From assembly GCA_028687435.1 (NCBI GenBank), contig JAQUAF010000054.1:1-39438 (forward strand): a stretch of DNA of 39,438 bases. The letters run 5' to 3'. A program made the translations under genes and the position numbers. How positions within the stretch are numbered: position 1 is the first letter of the stretch; every line of letters begins with the position of its first letter. Below the pieces are notes generated by a model. The model ran no database searches. It worked only from the letters and a program-made list of their open reading frames with translations, and was not told the DNA's origin. This DNA is from Verrucomicrobiia bacterium. GTDB taxonomy: Bacteria > Verrucomicrobiota > Verrucomicrobiia > JABWAM01. Positions 16,007 to 24,965 of this stretch are shown here, one piece after another.

Positions 16007-17129
16007 GTTTTTCGGTGGCCTTGATCAGTTCTTCTTCGGTCCACGGCTGGCCGTTGGGGCTGCGAATATGGGGGATGGAGCCCATGCGTTTGATAAGGTC
16101 GTCCTTGGAGACGGCTTTCTGGTAGGCCTCGGTGGGTTCCACCACGCCGCGCGAGACGAGATCCAGCAGGGAATCGTTGAGTGAGCACATGCCTTCCTTG
16201 CGTCCGGTCTGGATGAGCATGGGGATCTGGTGGACCTTGCCTTCGCGGATGTTGGCGCTGAGGGCGTGGCTGCCCATGAGGATTTCGAGGGCGGCGGCGC
16301 GGCCTCCCCCTTTTTTCTTGCAAAGGGTCTGGGCGATGACGCCCTTGAGGCTTTCCGCCAGGCTGGCGCGCACCTGGGGTTGCTGGTCGGTGGGAAACTG
16401 GTTGATGAGCCGGTCCACGGTGCCGTAGGCGGTGGTGGTGTGGAGCGTGCCGAAGACGAGATGCCCGGTTTCCGCGGTTTCCATGGCGATCATCACGGTT
16501 TCCAAGTCGCGCATTTCGCCCACCAGCACGATGTCGGGATCTTCGCGCAGGGCGGCGCGCAGGGCGCGCTTGAAGCCCTCGGTGTGAACGTGCACTTCGC
16601 GCTGGTTCAGCAGGCATTTCTTGTTGGGATGGATGAATTCCAGCGGGTCCTCGATGGTGATGATATGATCGGAACGGCTTTCGTTGATGAAATCGATCAG
16701 GGCGGCCAGGGTGGTGGATTTGCCGCTGCCGGTGGGGCCGGTGACCAGGACCAGTCCTTTGTTGAGGAAGCAGAGTTTTTTCAGGCATTCGGGCAGGCCG
16801 AGGTCCTTGAAGCCGAGGATTTTGGAGGGGATGACGCGGAAAACGCCGCCGATGCCGTTGCGGTCGGCGAAAATGTTGCAGCGGAATCGCGCCACACCCG
16901 GCAGATCGTAGGCAAAGTCGGTGTCATGGCACGCTTCCCATTCGACCCGGTTGCGTTCGGGCATGATCTCATAAATCAGGTCCTTGGAATATTCCGGACT
17001 GCAGACTTGGTCGCTGATCGCAACCATTTCCCCCGAGATGCGGAACATGGGAAAGGTGCCGCTGCTCAGGTGGCAATCCGATGCCTTGTGCTGGATCATC
17101 GCCTTAAAAAAATCGTCCATGGCTGCCAT
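15999..17129 (-). CDS. pilT: PilT-type retraction ATPase
   Basis: The 376-residue protein belongs to the GspE/PilT hexameric ATPases that depolymerise type IV pili for twitching. Walker A GPTGSGKST is at 131-139, an EDPLEF Asp box at 160-165, Walker B DIVLVGEMRD at 199-208 and the His box GHLVFGTLHTT at 222-232. The start ATG 17129 begins MAAMDDFFK, the usual PilT/PilU opening. An open frame runs 49 residues further upstream but overlaps the divergent M3 gene and is not PilT-like. It is the first gene of a pair with iscX. No other type IVa pilus gene is in the window; the Tad locus 11 kb away has its own ATPase. Confidence 0.9.
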   Translation of the reverse strand: MAAMDDFFKAMIQHKASDCHLSSGTFPMFRISGEMVAISDQVCSPEYSKDLIYEIMPERNRVEWEACHDTDFAYDLPGVARFRCNIFADRNGIGGVFRVIPSKILGFKDLGLPECLKKLCFLNKGLVLVTGPTGSGKSTTLAALIDFINESRSDHIITIEDPLEFIHPNKKCLLNQREVHVHTEGFKRALRAALREDPDIVLVGEMRDLETVMIAMETAETGHLVFGTLHTTTAYGTVDRLINQFPTDQQPQVRASLAESLKGVIAQTLCKKKGGGRAAALEILMGSHALSANIREGKVHQIPMLIQTGRKEGMCSLNDSLLDLVSRGVVEPTEAYQKAVSKDDLIKRMGSIPHIRSPNGQPWTEEELIKATEKHG

Positions 17130-17226
17130 GGGGGAGAGGCTAGTAAAGCCCGGCGTCGATGTCAGCCAAAAAAATGAGAAGTCTTTGCGGGCTTGCGTGG
17201 AACGGCAAAAAAGGGATGATGGGGGG

Positions 17227-18942
17227 ATGCGCGTGTATTTTAAAAAACTTCCGGCGGCGCCGAAAAGGCGTTTCATTCCCCGTGATTTCCAATGCGGCGA
17301 TGTGGCGGCCTTGAACCGGGTCTATGAATCGCTGGCGGCCCGCCCCCTCCCCAATTTGGGTGCGGTGAAAGAGTGGTTTGAGGAATGGTCCGAGTTGACC
17401 ATGATTTTTGATGAATACGATGCGATGACCTACATCCGCAAGTCGGTGAACAGCAAGGATCGGCGGGCGCGCAAGGATTATCTGCATCTGATCCAAAAGG
17501 TTCGTCCGGCTGTGGCGCCATGGAGGGACAAACTCAACCGGCGATTGCTGGAGCATCCCTTGCGCCGCCGTTTCCCCAAACGCTGGGGGCTGTTGTTGCG
17601 GTCGAAACAGAACGCGGTGGATTTGTTCCGGGAAAAGAACATTCCCATCCAATCCCGGATCGAGGAAACCGCCTTGTCCTACAGCCGCCTCATGGCGGGG
17701 TTGGAGGTTTTGTTCAAGGGAAAGAAGCGGACGCTTGTCCAGATGGGGCGATATCAGGAGGAGCCCTGCCGTGTTTTGCGCGAGGAGGCATGGAAAAAGG
17801 CGGTGGAATGCCGGCTGAAGGTTCGGGGCGAAGTGGACGGGATTTATGATCAGTTGGTGAAATTGAGGACCCGGGAGGCGAAGAACGCCGGGTTCGGAAA
17901 TTTCCGGGATTATTGTCATCAAGGTTATGATCGGTTTGATTATCGTCCGTCGGATTGTTTTGTTTTTCACGACGCAGTGGAGGAGGTGGTGATGCCGGCG
18001 TTGCGGCTGATCCGGGAATGGCGCCGGCAGGAGATGGGGTTGGAACGATTGAAACCGTGGGATCTGGCGGTGGATCCGCAGGGGCGGGCGGCATTGAATC
18101 CTTTCCGCCGAGGGGATGAACTGGCGGAAAACTGCGGGAAAATCCTGGCCCGGGTGGAGCCGGTTTTTGGGCGGCAATTTGGTCTGATGCGCCGGTTTGG
18201 GTTGTTGGATCTGGACAATCGTCCCGCCAAGGAACCCGGCGGATACCAACACACCTTGAGCGAGAGGCAGTTGCCTTTCATTTTCATGAATGCGGTGGGG
18301 CGGGACACGGATGTGAGGACGTTGTTGCACGAGGCGGGGCATGCTTTTCACACCTTTGCCATGAGGGAAGAGCCGGTGCTGGATTACCGGCATGCGCCCA
18401 TGGAGTTTTGCGAAGCGGCTTCCATGTCGATGGAGTTGCTGGGCAACCGTCATTTGGATTTGTTTTACAGACGGGAGGAGGATCGTGAGCGCAGCACCCG
18501 GGCGTTGTTGGAAGGGGTGATCGAGGTGTTGCCGTGGATTGCGACCATCGACGCCTTCCAGCATTGGGTTTACACCCATCCCGCTCATTCGCGCGCCGAA
18601 AGAAGCGCCGCGTGGATGCGGATAAGGCGGCGGTTCGATGGCGGGGTGGATTGGACGGGGTGCGGCCGGGCCGGGGAGTTTCTGTGGCAGAAGCAGGGGC
18701 ATCTCTTTGGATCGCCTTTTTACTATATCGAATACGGCATTGCGCAGATGGGGGCGTTGATGGTCTGGACCGCCTCGTTGAAGAATCGCCGTGCGGCGCT
18801 GGCCCGGTATCGACGGGCGCTGGCGTTGGGCGGCAGCCGCGGGTTGAGGGAACTTTTCCGGGTGGCGGGGGGGAGGCTGGACTTCAGCGCCAAAACCCTG
18901 CGGCCATTGGTGGAGGCGGTGATGGAAAAACTGGGTTTTTAG
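17227..18942 (+). CDS. M3 family oligoendopeptidase
   Basis: The 571-residue protein carries the zinc motif HEAGH at 368-372 and a downstream EFCEAASMSMELL segment with the third ligand, as in PepF-type oligoendopeptidases. It lacks a signal peptide and should cut short peptides in the cytosol. The ATG at 17227 is preceded by a purine run (AAGGGATGATGGGGGG). An upstream open frame to 16984 overlaps pilT on the other strand and is rejected. The stop codon overlaps the 18-bp repeat TAGGAGCCGCGCAAAAAT. Confidence 0.88.
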   Translation: MRVYFKKLPAAPKRRFIPRDFQCGDVAALNRVYESLAARPLPNLGAVKEWFEEWSELTMIFDEYDAMTYIRKSVNSKDRRARKDYLHLIQKVRPAVAPWRDKLNRRLLEHPLRRRFPKRWGLLLRSKQNAVDLFREKNIPIQSRIEETALSYSRLMAGLEVLFKGKKRTLVQMGRYQEEPCRVLREEAWKKAVECRLKVRGEVDGIYDQLVKLRTREAKNAGFGNFRDYCHQGYDRFDYRPSDCFVFHDAVEEVVMPALRLIREWRRQEMGLERLKPWDLAVDPQGRAALNPFRRGDELAENCGKILARVEPVFGRQFGLMRRFGLLDLDNRPAKEPGGYQHTLSERQLPFIFMNAVGRDTDVRTLLHEAGHAFHTFAMREEPVLDYRHAPMEFCEAASMSMELLGNRHLDLFYRREEDRERSTRALLEGVIEVLPWIATIDAFQHWVYTHPAHSRAERSAAWMRIRRRFDGGVDWTGCGRAGEFLWQKQGHLFGSPFYYIEYGIAQMGALMVWTASLKNRRAALARYRRALALGGSRGLRELFRVAGGRLDFSAKTLRPLVEAVMEKLGF

Positions 18943-18957
18943 GAGCCGCGCAAAAAT
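18940..18957 (+). repeat. 18-bp repeat overlapping a stop codon, copy 2
   Basis: TAGGAGCCGCGCAAAAAT begins at the TAG stop of the M3 peptidase gene and is identical over 18 bases to the copy at 1346-1363, which begins at the stop codon of an unrelated gene. Confidence 0.6.
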
Positions 18958-19046
18958 TACTTCACATTCTGCTGGAGGGGCTTTTGCGCGACATGACAAT
19001 AACGGGGGCTTGATTAAGGGGGAAAACTCGGGCAGGGTGTGGGGCT

Positions 19047-20453
19047 ATGTTGTTGACTATTTTGATCGGGGTTTATGTGGCTCTTGTGGTGTTGGTGATG
19101 TTCAACCTGACCATTACCATTCACGAGTTGGGCCATTTTTTGGTGGGACGCTGGCGCAAGGCGACCATTGAGCGTTTTTCCATCTGGTTCGGCCAGGCTT
19201 TGTGGAAGAAGAAGGTCAATGGGGTTGAATACCGGCTGGGATGGATTCCGCTGGGAGGATATGTCTTGTTTCCGCAGATGGCGATGGAATCCATCGAGGG
19301 CAAGTGCGAGACGCCTGCCGAACAGTTGAAGCCTCTCAAACCCAGTGACAAGATTTGGATTTCCCTGGCTGGCAGCGTGTCCAATATTTTGCTGGCCCTG
19401 GTTGTTGCCGCGGTGATCTGGGTGGTGGGATTGCCCCAGGACGAAAGCCTGCGCGACATGACGGTGGGGTATGTCGATCCCCAATCGAAGGAATATGAGG
19501 CTGGCATTCGTCCCGGCGACCGGTTGCTTTCCATCAATGGCGAAAAAGTGGAGGATTGGCAGGAGGTGCTTGAGAAAGTGGCGCTCAGCCTGAGCGAGAA
19601 AGTGAAGCTGGATTTGGAGCGGGAAGGAAAATTGTTTCAAGTGGAGCTGATGCCCGGGAGGCATCACCTGTTCAAGATCAGGAAGTTGAATCTGGACCGG
19701 CCCGCCCGTCCGTTGGCTGGAGGCCTGGTTGATGGCATGCCGGCGGCGGTGGCGGGGGTGCGTCCCGGCGACGAATTTCTGGAGTTCAACGGACAGCGTG
19801 TGCTGGGGCTTGAGCATCTGATCCGGAGCATTCAGGCGCGGGCGAACCAGCCCACTCCGCTGGTGGTCCAGCGGGGCGGGGAAAGGAAGGAATTGAGCGT
19901 CACTCCCGTGGTTCCCCCGGGCGCGGCCGCAGCCCAGATCGGAGTGAGCCTGGGTGTTGTGCCGGGGCGTGACGTGTTGTTTTATCCGAACCCCTGGCGG
20001 CAGGTCAAAAAACATGTGATCATGACTTTCAACACGCTCAACGCCTTGTTTCATCCGAAGACGACTGGTGTGGGATTGGGGGATCTTTCAGGGCCGGTGG
20101 GAATTGGCTGGCAGCTGGTTCTCCGGGTGCTGGAGGATTTCCGTCTGGCCCTCGACTTCATGGTGTTGGTGAATGTGAACCTGGCCATTCTCAATCTTTT
20201 GCCCATTCCCGCGCTGGATGGAGGGCATATTGTTCTGACGATCATTGAGGCCATCCGCCGCAAGCCGCTGAACCAGAAATGGGTTGAGATCACCCAAACG
20301 GCATGTTTCGGACTGTTGGTGGCATTGATTCTGTATGTGACCTTCAATGATTTTGTCCGCATGCACAAGGTGCATGGCATGAAGAATACGCCTCCGCCTG
20401 CCGCAACCGCCCCCCCTTCCAAGGCACCGGCGCCTGCGCCCGCGAAACCGTAA
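19047..20453 (+). CDS. rseP: RseP-type site-2 protease
   Basis: The 468-residue membrane metalloprotease has HELGH at 26-30 in the first helix and NLLPIPALDGG at 383-393 in a later one, giving the zinc ligands H26, H30 and D391. Two PDZ-type regions lie between (EAGIRPGDRLLSING and AGVRPGDEFLEFNGQRV). It cleaves transmembrane anti-sigma factors or signal-peptide remnants. The C-terminal tail is Pro/Ala-rich and follows the last helix. It usually sits near dxr, cdsA or uppS, but here none is adjacent. There is no strong Shine-Dalgarno. Confidence 0.92.
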   Translation: MLLTILIGVYVALVVLVMFNLTITIHELGHFLVGRWRKATIERFSIWFGQALWKKKVNGVEYRLGWIPLGGYVLFPQMAMESIEGKCETPAEQLKPLKPSDKIWISLAGSVSNILLALVVAAVIWVVGLPQDESLRDMTVGYVDPQSKEYEAGIRPGDRLLSINGEKVEDWQEVLEKVALSLSEKVKLDLEREGKLFQVELMPGRHHLFKIRKLNLDRPARPLAGGLVDGMPAAVAGVRPGDEFLEFNGQRVLGLEHLIRSIQARANQPTPLVVQRGGERKELSVTPVVPPGAAAAQIGVSLGVVPGRDVLFYPNPWRQVKKHVIMTFNTLNALFHPKTTGVGLGDLSGPVGIGWQLVLRVLEDFRLALDFMVLVNVNLAILNLLPIPALDGGHIVLTIIEAIRRKPLNQKWVEITQTACFGLLVALILYVTFNDFVRMHKVHGMKNTPPPAATAPPSKAPAPAPAKP

Positions 20454-20559
20454 GAGAAGGCTGATGGCTGAAGGCTGAAGGGATTAAGTGCCTCAACGGC
20501 ATTGTGGAACCGGCAGGAGATTTTTCCGAAATATAAGTCTTCAGTCTATCAACCTAAAC

Positions 20560-22209
20560 ATGAGCGATTTGAATCCCGAATCCATGTCCGCGCCGGATTT
20601 GCTGTCCTTGGGCGTGGCGGCATTGTCGAGGCGGGAACATGCGGAGGCGTCGCGTTGTTTGTGTCTGGTTTGCGAAAAGGAGCCAGGAAACGTTGAGGCA
20701 TGGGCCAATCTGGGCAGCGCGTTGGAGGGGGAGAAAAAGTTTACGGATGCCTTGCGGGCCTACCAACGCGCCCTGGCGTTGAAGCCGGAATGGGCTGAAG
20801 TCCGGAATAATGCGGGGAGGGTTTGCCATGCCCTTGGAAAATTGGATGCGGCCCGGACATTTTTCGAGGAGGCGTTGCGCTTGCGTCCAGCCCTGGTTGA
20901 GGCGCACAACAATCTGGGAAATGTTTTGAGGGAAATGGAAAGGCCGGGGGACGCTTTGCGGCATTACGAAGCGGCATTGGCGGCGAAGCCGGATGATTTG
21001 GCGGCTACTTTGAACGGGGCGGTCCTGTTGCAGCAGTTGGGGAGGTCGGGGGATGCGGCGGCGCTGTACCGGCGTCATCTGCGACTGGCGCCGGAATCCC
21101 TGGCGGCCTTGCATAATCTGGCATTGTTGGAGGAAAAGGAAGGCCGGTTTTCCGAGGCGGCGGTTTTGTACCGGCGCATGGTTTGCCTTGATCCTGAAAG
21201 GGACATGGATTGGACCAATCTGGGACGATGTCATTTTGAGATGGATGATGAGAAGGAAGCCATGGCTTGCTGGCAGCGGGCCTTGAAATTGAATCCGGGG
21301 CAGCCGGAGGCCCATTGGAATCGTGCGCTGGCCTGGTTGTATGCGGGGAATTTCACCTACGGCTGGCCGGAATTCGAATGGCGATGGAAGTTGGAGCCCC
21401 TGCCGATTTATTGCGTCCGCCGTTGGAATGGAGAGCCGTTTGAAGGGCAGAGTCTGCTGATTTTTTCCGAACAGGGACTGGGTGACACGCTGCATTTCAT
21501 CCGTTATGCGCCCTGGGTCAAGGAACGTGGCGGACGGGTGGTGGTGATGTGTCAGGCGCCCCTGGTGTCGTTGTTGAAGGGGATGCCGGGGATTGATGAG
21601 GTTTTGCCTTTCGTTCAACAGCCGCCCGCGACCGATTGGCAGGTTCCCTTGATGTCGTTGCCCTGGATTTTCAAGACCACAGTGGAGACCATTCCGGCCA
21701 GGGTTCCTTATCTTGCGACCGGATCGGGCGGGCCGGCTTTGCCTTTGGATTCCCTGGCGCGTTCAAGGATCGGGTTGGCCTGGCAGGGGAGCCGGATGAG
21801 CGTGTCGCGTTCCTGTCCGTGGGATGAGTTTTCCCTGTTGTTGGACGCGCCGGGCGTTCAGTGGGTGAGTTTGCAGAAAGGGGAGGCCGCCGCGCCGGTG
21901 CAAACCGGAAAATGGGCGGGCAAGGCGCTGGATTGGGGGGGGCGTCTGGATGACATGCGGATGACGGCGCAAGTGGTGGACCAATTGGATTTGGTGATCA
22001 CGGTGGACACGGCGGTGGCTCATCTTGCCGGCGCCATGGGCAAGCCGGTATGGATCCTGCTGCCGCGCACGCCCATGTGGCGGTGGATGAAAGGGCGTTC
22101 GGACAGTCCCTGGTATCCCACCGCGAAGCTGTTCCGGCAGGGGCGGTCCGGCGACTGGGCCGGCGTGGTGAGGCAGGTCAGGGAAGCCCTGCGGCAAGCC
22201 GCTATTTGA
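20560..22209 (+). CDS. TPR protein with C-terminal glycosyltransferase-like domain
   Basis: 549 residues from ATG 20560, the start of MSDLNPESM. Residues 10 to about 270 are tandem TPR units, including AWANLGSALEGEKKFTDALR, EVRNNAGRVCHALGKLDAA and AHNNLGNVLREMERPGDALR. From about 290 a GT-B-type domain follows (SLLIFSEQGLGDTLHFIRY, IGLAWQGS, DLVITVDTAVAHLAGAMGKP). It resembles heptosyltransferase/GT9 and the SPINDLY-like TPR-GT proteins that modify flagellin or other proteins. The last 100 residues hold the conserved D-T-x-x-x-H-L-A-G-A-x-G motif. It is convergent with the PEGA gene, sharing 8 bases. Its target is unknown. Confidence 0.85.
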   Translation: MSDLNPESMSAPDLLSLGVAALSRREHAEASRCLCLVCEKEPGNVEAWANLGSALEGEKKFTDALRAYQRALALKPEWAEVRNNAGRVCHALGKLDAARTFFEEALRLRPALVEAHNNLGNVLREMERPGDALRHYEAALAAKPDDLAATLNGAVLLQQLGRSGDAAALYRRHLRLAPESLAALHNLALLEEKEGRFSEAAVLYRRMVCLDPERDMDWTNLGRCHFEMDDEKEAMACWQRALKLNPGQPEAHWNRALAWLYAGNFTYGWPEFEWRWKLEPLPIYCVRRWNGEPFEGQSLLIFSEQGLGDTLHFIRYAPWVKERGGRVVVMCQAPLVSLLKGMPGIDEVLPFVQQPPATDWQVPLMSLPWIFKTTVETIPARVPYLATGSGGPALPLDSLARSRIGLAWQGSRMSVSRSCPWDEFSLLLDAPGVQWVSLQKGEAAAPVQTGKWAGKALDWGGRLDDMRMTAQVVDQLDLVITVDTAVAHLAGAMGKPVWILLPRTPMWRWMKGRSDSPWYPTAKLFRQGRSGDWAGVVRQVREALRQAAI

Positions 22210-23512
22210 TGGGATCGATGGACTGAATCTCGGCGGCAGTGAACTCCTCGAATACGCCGGGCGCGGTTTCGATCTTGATGTTGCCGTTGGGATAACGAAG
22301 GGTGATCATTCCCTCGCGAAGGCGTCCGTCCTTGAGGGATATCACCGTGTCCTTGACCCAGATGGCGCGCAGCCGGATGTTTCGCTGGGTGGATTTTCGC
22401 GCCCCCACCTGGACTGTGAAGTTTTGGGGTTGATGTCTGGCTTTGCTGATTTCGACCTTGTAATTGCCGGGCGGGAGATCGATTTCAAAGGGCGCCTCGG
22501 TGGAGGCGCCTTTCAATTCCGATTCGATGATGATGCTGGCGCCTGCGGGGGCGATGGTCAGCAGCAGGGTTCCGGTGGATTTTTCCAGGGTGATGTCCAG
22601 CTTGGCATCCTGCGTTTTGCTGATTTCAACCGTTGCGTTGGTGGTGAGATAACCGGCTTTTTCGATGGTCACGGCATGGACGCCATCCTTGAGCCCGGCA
22701 AGCTGGATGGGGGAGCGTCCCTTGAAAACGCCTCCCAGGGAAACCTTGGCGTCGCTGGGGGTGGTGTTCACGTCGATAAAGGCCGTTTTTTCATCGAGCT
22801 GGATGTTGACGGGAATGATGCCGGCCTGGGGGACATGGATTTGCGACTGGTATTCCTTGAGGCCTTCCTTCAGCAGCCGGATGGCGTGGTTGCCGATGGT
22901 CATGTCCTCAACGGAGCAGGGGGTTTTTCCACGCTGGATGCCGTCCACGATGACAAGCGCGCCCGGGGGGGTGGATTCCACCTTGAGGGTTGCCATGTTG
23001 GATTTCATGTTCATCTGGCAGAGTTGGGGGGTGCGGTCGTGGATGGCGACCTCGACTTCGCGGGAATCGTAACCTGCGAGGCTGAAGGAAACCTTGTGTT
23101 TGCCGGCCGGCAGGTTGGTGCAGAAGATGGGGGTTTTGCCGCGATAAGCGCCGTTGATGGTGACTTCGGCGCCTGTTGGGGAGGATTCGATGAGCAGCAG
23201 GCCGGTCAATTTTGACATCTTGAGGACCCATTCGGACGGGGAATCGGACTTGATTTCCACGATGCGGTCCAAGGGTTCAAACCCCTCCTTTTCCAGATGC
23301 AGAAGATATCTGCCATGATTCGGGTCCTTGAGAGTGAAGGGGGTTCGGCCGGTTTCCTTGCCGTTGAGGGCAAGGGTGGCGCCGGACGGATCGCTGTCGA
23401 GGCGGATTTCGCGCGGGGGCTGTTCCTTGAGGCAGCCTGCAAGCGCGAACATTCCCATCAGGCAAAGGCAGGCCGGCCGCAGGAAAAATGAAATGGGAAA
23501 GGGGATTTTCAT
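22202..23512 (-). CDS. Lipoprotein with five PEGA repeats
   Basis: The 436-residue protein opens with a lipoprotein signal, LAGC at 24-27, so Cys27 should be acylated. Five PEGA-type beta repeats follow (for example TGLLLIESSPTGAEVTING, ATLKVESTPPGALVIVDG and AFIDVNTTPSDAKVSLGG). PEGA domains are surface or periplasmic sugar- or peptidoglycan-associated folds. The C-terminal 60 residues (VKDTVISLKDGRLREG) look like a separate beta domain. The ATG at 23512 overlaps the FHA gene stop in ATGA, indicating tight translational coupling. A longer open frame to 23632 only reads through the FHA gene. Confidence 0.9.
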   Translation of the reverse strand: MKIPFPISFFLRPACLCLMGMFALAGCLKEQPPREIRLDSDPSGATLALNGKETGRTPFTLKDPNHGRYLLHLEKEGFEPLDRIVEIKSDSPSEWVLKMSKLTGLLLIESSPTGAEVTINGAYRGKTPIFCTNLPAGKHKVSFSLAGYDSREVEVAIHDRTPQLCQMNMKSNMATLKVESTPPGALVIVDGIQRGKTPCSVEDMTIGNHAIRLLKEGLKEYQSQIHVPQAGIIPVNIQLDEKTAFIDVNTTPSDAKVSLGGVFKGRSPIQLAGLKDGVHAVTIEKAGYLTTNATVEISKTQDAKLDITLEKSTGTLLLTIAPAGASIIIESELKGASTEAPFEIDLPPGNYKVEISKARHQPQNFTVQVGARKSTQRNIRLRAIWVKDTVISLKDGRLREGMITLRYPNGNIKIETAPGVFEEFTAAEIQSIDPIK

Positions 23513-24876
23513 TTTGGACGCAGATGCCTTTCCGTATCGAGGAGCTGGACTTGGGCGTCCTGATAATCCTTGTTGCTGGCATCCGGCAGTTTCTCGAGCA
23601 ATTGCCTGAGTTCCATGGCGGCTGTTTTCCATTCCTTGAGTTCCATGGCGCGGCGGGCGCGGAATTTATGGTCATCCGTCTGTTCCTTGAGCCGGGCGCC
23701 GGCCTCCTGCCGGCCCTGGATGGCCTCGTTGTAAATGGCGGGTTTGGGTTCGATGGTGTCCAGGTACCAGATGGCTTCATCGAACGCCTTGATGGCATTG
23801 AAAAGGTTGTCCGGTTTGACGAGCCGCTGTTCAAAAAGATTGCGTCCGCGCTGGAAGGAGTCCTGCGCGCGCTTCCGCAGTTCCTCGCTCGACATGGAAA
23901 ATCCCGTCATGTTGAGTTCCTTTTCGCCGAAGTCCTCCAGGATGTTGCAGATTTTTTTGAAATTGTCGGGGGGCAGGCGGTTGAGCACCTGGACGCGATG
24001 GATCTGGCCGCCGGTTGCCGCATCGATGATGCTGCTGTCCCACATGTCCTGGCTTTTGCCCTCGATCTGGGAGGGAAGGGAGAAGAATTGCTGGTCCTGG
24101 ATGACGCCCTGCAATCGCGCCAGCGCATTGGGTTCGAGGGTTTTGTTGCGTTTGACGTGGCGGTCCTGTTTGAGGTCGTCGATGACAATGGTGAGGGTTT
24201 CGCTTTCGATGCGCAATTCGTAGCGGAAGATGTTTTTGGCCGATGCCTGGACTTTTTCGTAACGGAGTTTGAAGAAGGCATTGATCCGTTCGTTGCCGGC
24301 TCTGGCGTTTTCGGAATTGTCGCGCTGGCTGGCGGCGATTTTTTTCTTCAATTGCGGCAGGAAGACGGCCGTGCCGATGACCGCCAGCATGAGCAGGACG
24401 GCCAGAATGATGGTGACGGGGCTTTTTTTCTTTTTTCCGGATGCCCTGTCCTTTTTGGATGATTTTTCCCTGCTTTTGAAACGGGGTATTTCCTCCTCCT
24501 CCCCGGGTTCGTCTTTCTCCTCCTTTTCTTCCTCTTTTTTTATCTTGAGATTTTTTTTCTCCGGAGGCTTTTCCATACCGGGACTGGCTTCATCGGGTTC
24601 GGAAACCATGATTTCGGTCATTCCGATGGTGATTTTATCTCCTTCCTGGAGGATGGATTTTTTGACGGGTTTGCCATTGACTTCAATGCCGTTGACGCTG
24701 TCGCAATCCTCGATGATGACCTCGCCGTCCTCCATGTAAAGGCGGGCGTGTTTGCCGGAGACGCTTTGGTCATCGAGCACCACATCGTTTTCCCTCCGGC
24801 GGCCAATGCGCAATTCGCCTTCCTTGACCTCGAAGGCCAGACCGCGTTTCGGACCCGCTGTTACCTGGAATTTCAT
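23509..24876 (-). CDS. FHA-domain membrane protein
   Basis: The 455-residue protein has an N-terminal FHA domain (residues 1-92) with the phosphothreonine-binding signature G25-R26, S40-x-x-H43 and N62-G63 (LRIGRRREN, SVSGKHARL, DSVNGIEVNG). A 60-residue Lys/Glu-rich linker and one membrane helix at 153-174 follow. The outer part of about 280 residues is largely helical and ends in TPR-like segments (AMELKEWKTAAMEL). So a cytosolic phosphopeptide reader is wired to an extracytoplasmic domain. It lies directly upstream of the five-PEGA lipoprotein. No Ser/Thr kinase is in the window. Confidence 0.88.
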   Translation of the reverse strand: MKFQVTAGPKRGLAFEVKEGELRIGRRRENDVVLDDQSVSGKHARLYMEDGEVIIEDCDSVNGIEVNGKPVKKSILQEGDKITIGMTEIMVSEPDEASPGMEKPPEKKNLKIKKEEEKEEKDEPGEEEEIPRFKSREKSSKKDRASGKKKKSPVTIILAVLLMLAVIGTAVFLPQLKKKIAASQRDNSENARAGNERINAFFKLRYEKVQASAKNIFRYELRIESETLTIVIDDLKQDRHVKRNKTLEPNALARLQGVIQDQQFFSLPSQIEGKSQDMWDSSIIDAATGGQIHRVQVLNRLPPDNFKKICNILEDFGEKELNMTGFSMSSEELRKRAQDSFQRGRNLFEQRLVKPDNLFNAIKAFDEAIWYLDTIEPKPAIYNEAIQGRQEAGARLKEQTDDHKFRARRAMELKEWKTAAMELRQLLEKLPDASNKDYQDAQVQLLDTERHLRPK

Positions 24877-24965
24877 CGTAGAACGCCGGTCATTAGAACA
24901 TACTCAGGGATGGTGTGCAAGAGCGGGCGTGATTTTTTGAGGGATGGAGGGGTAAAGGTTGCGCC

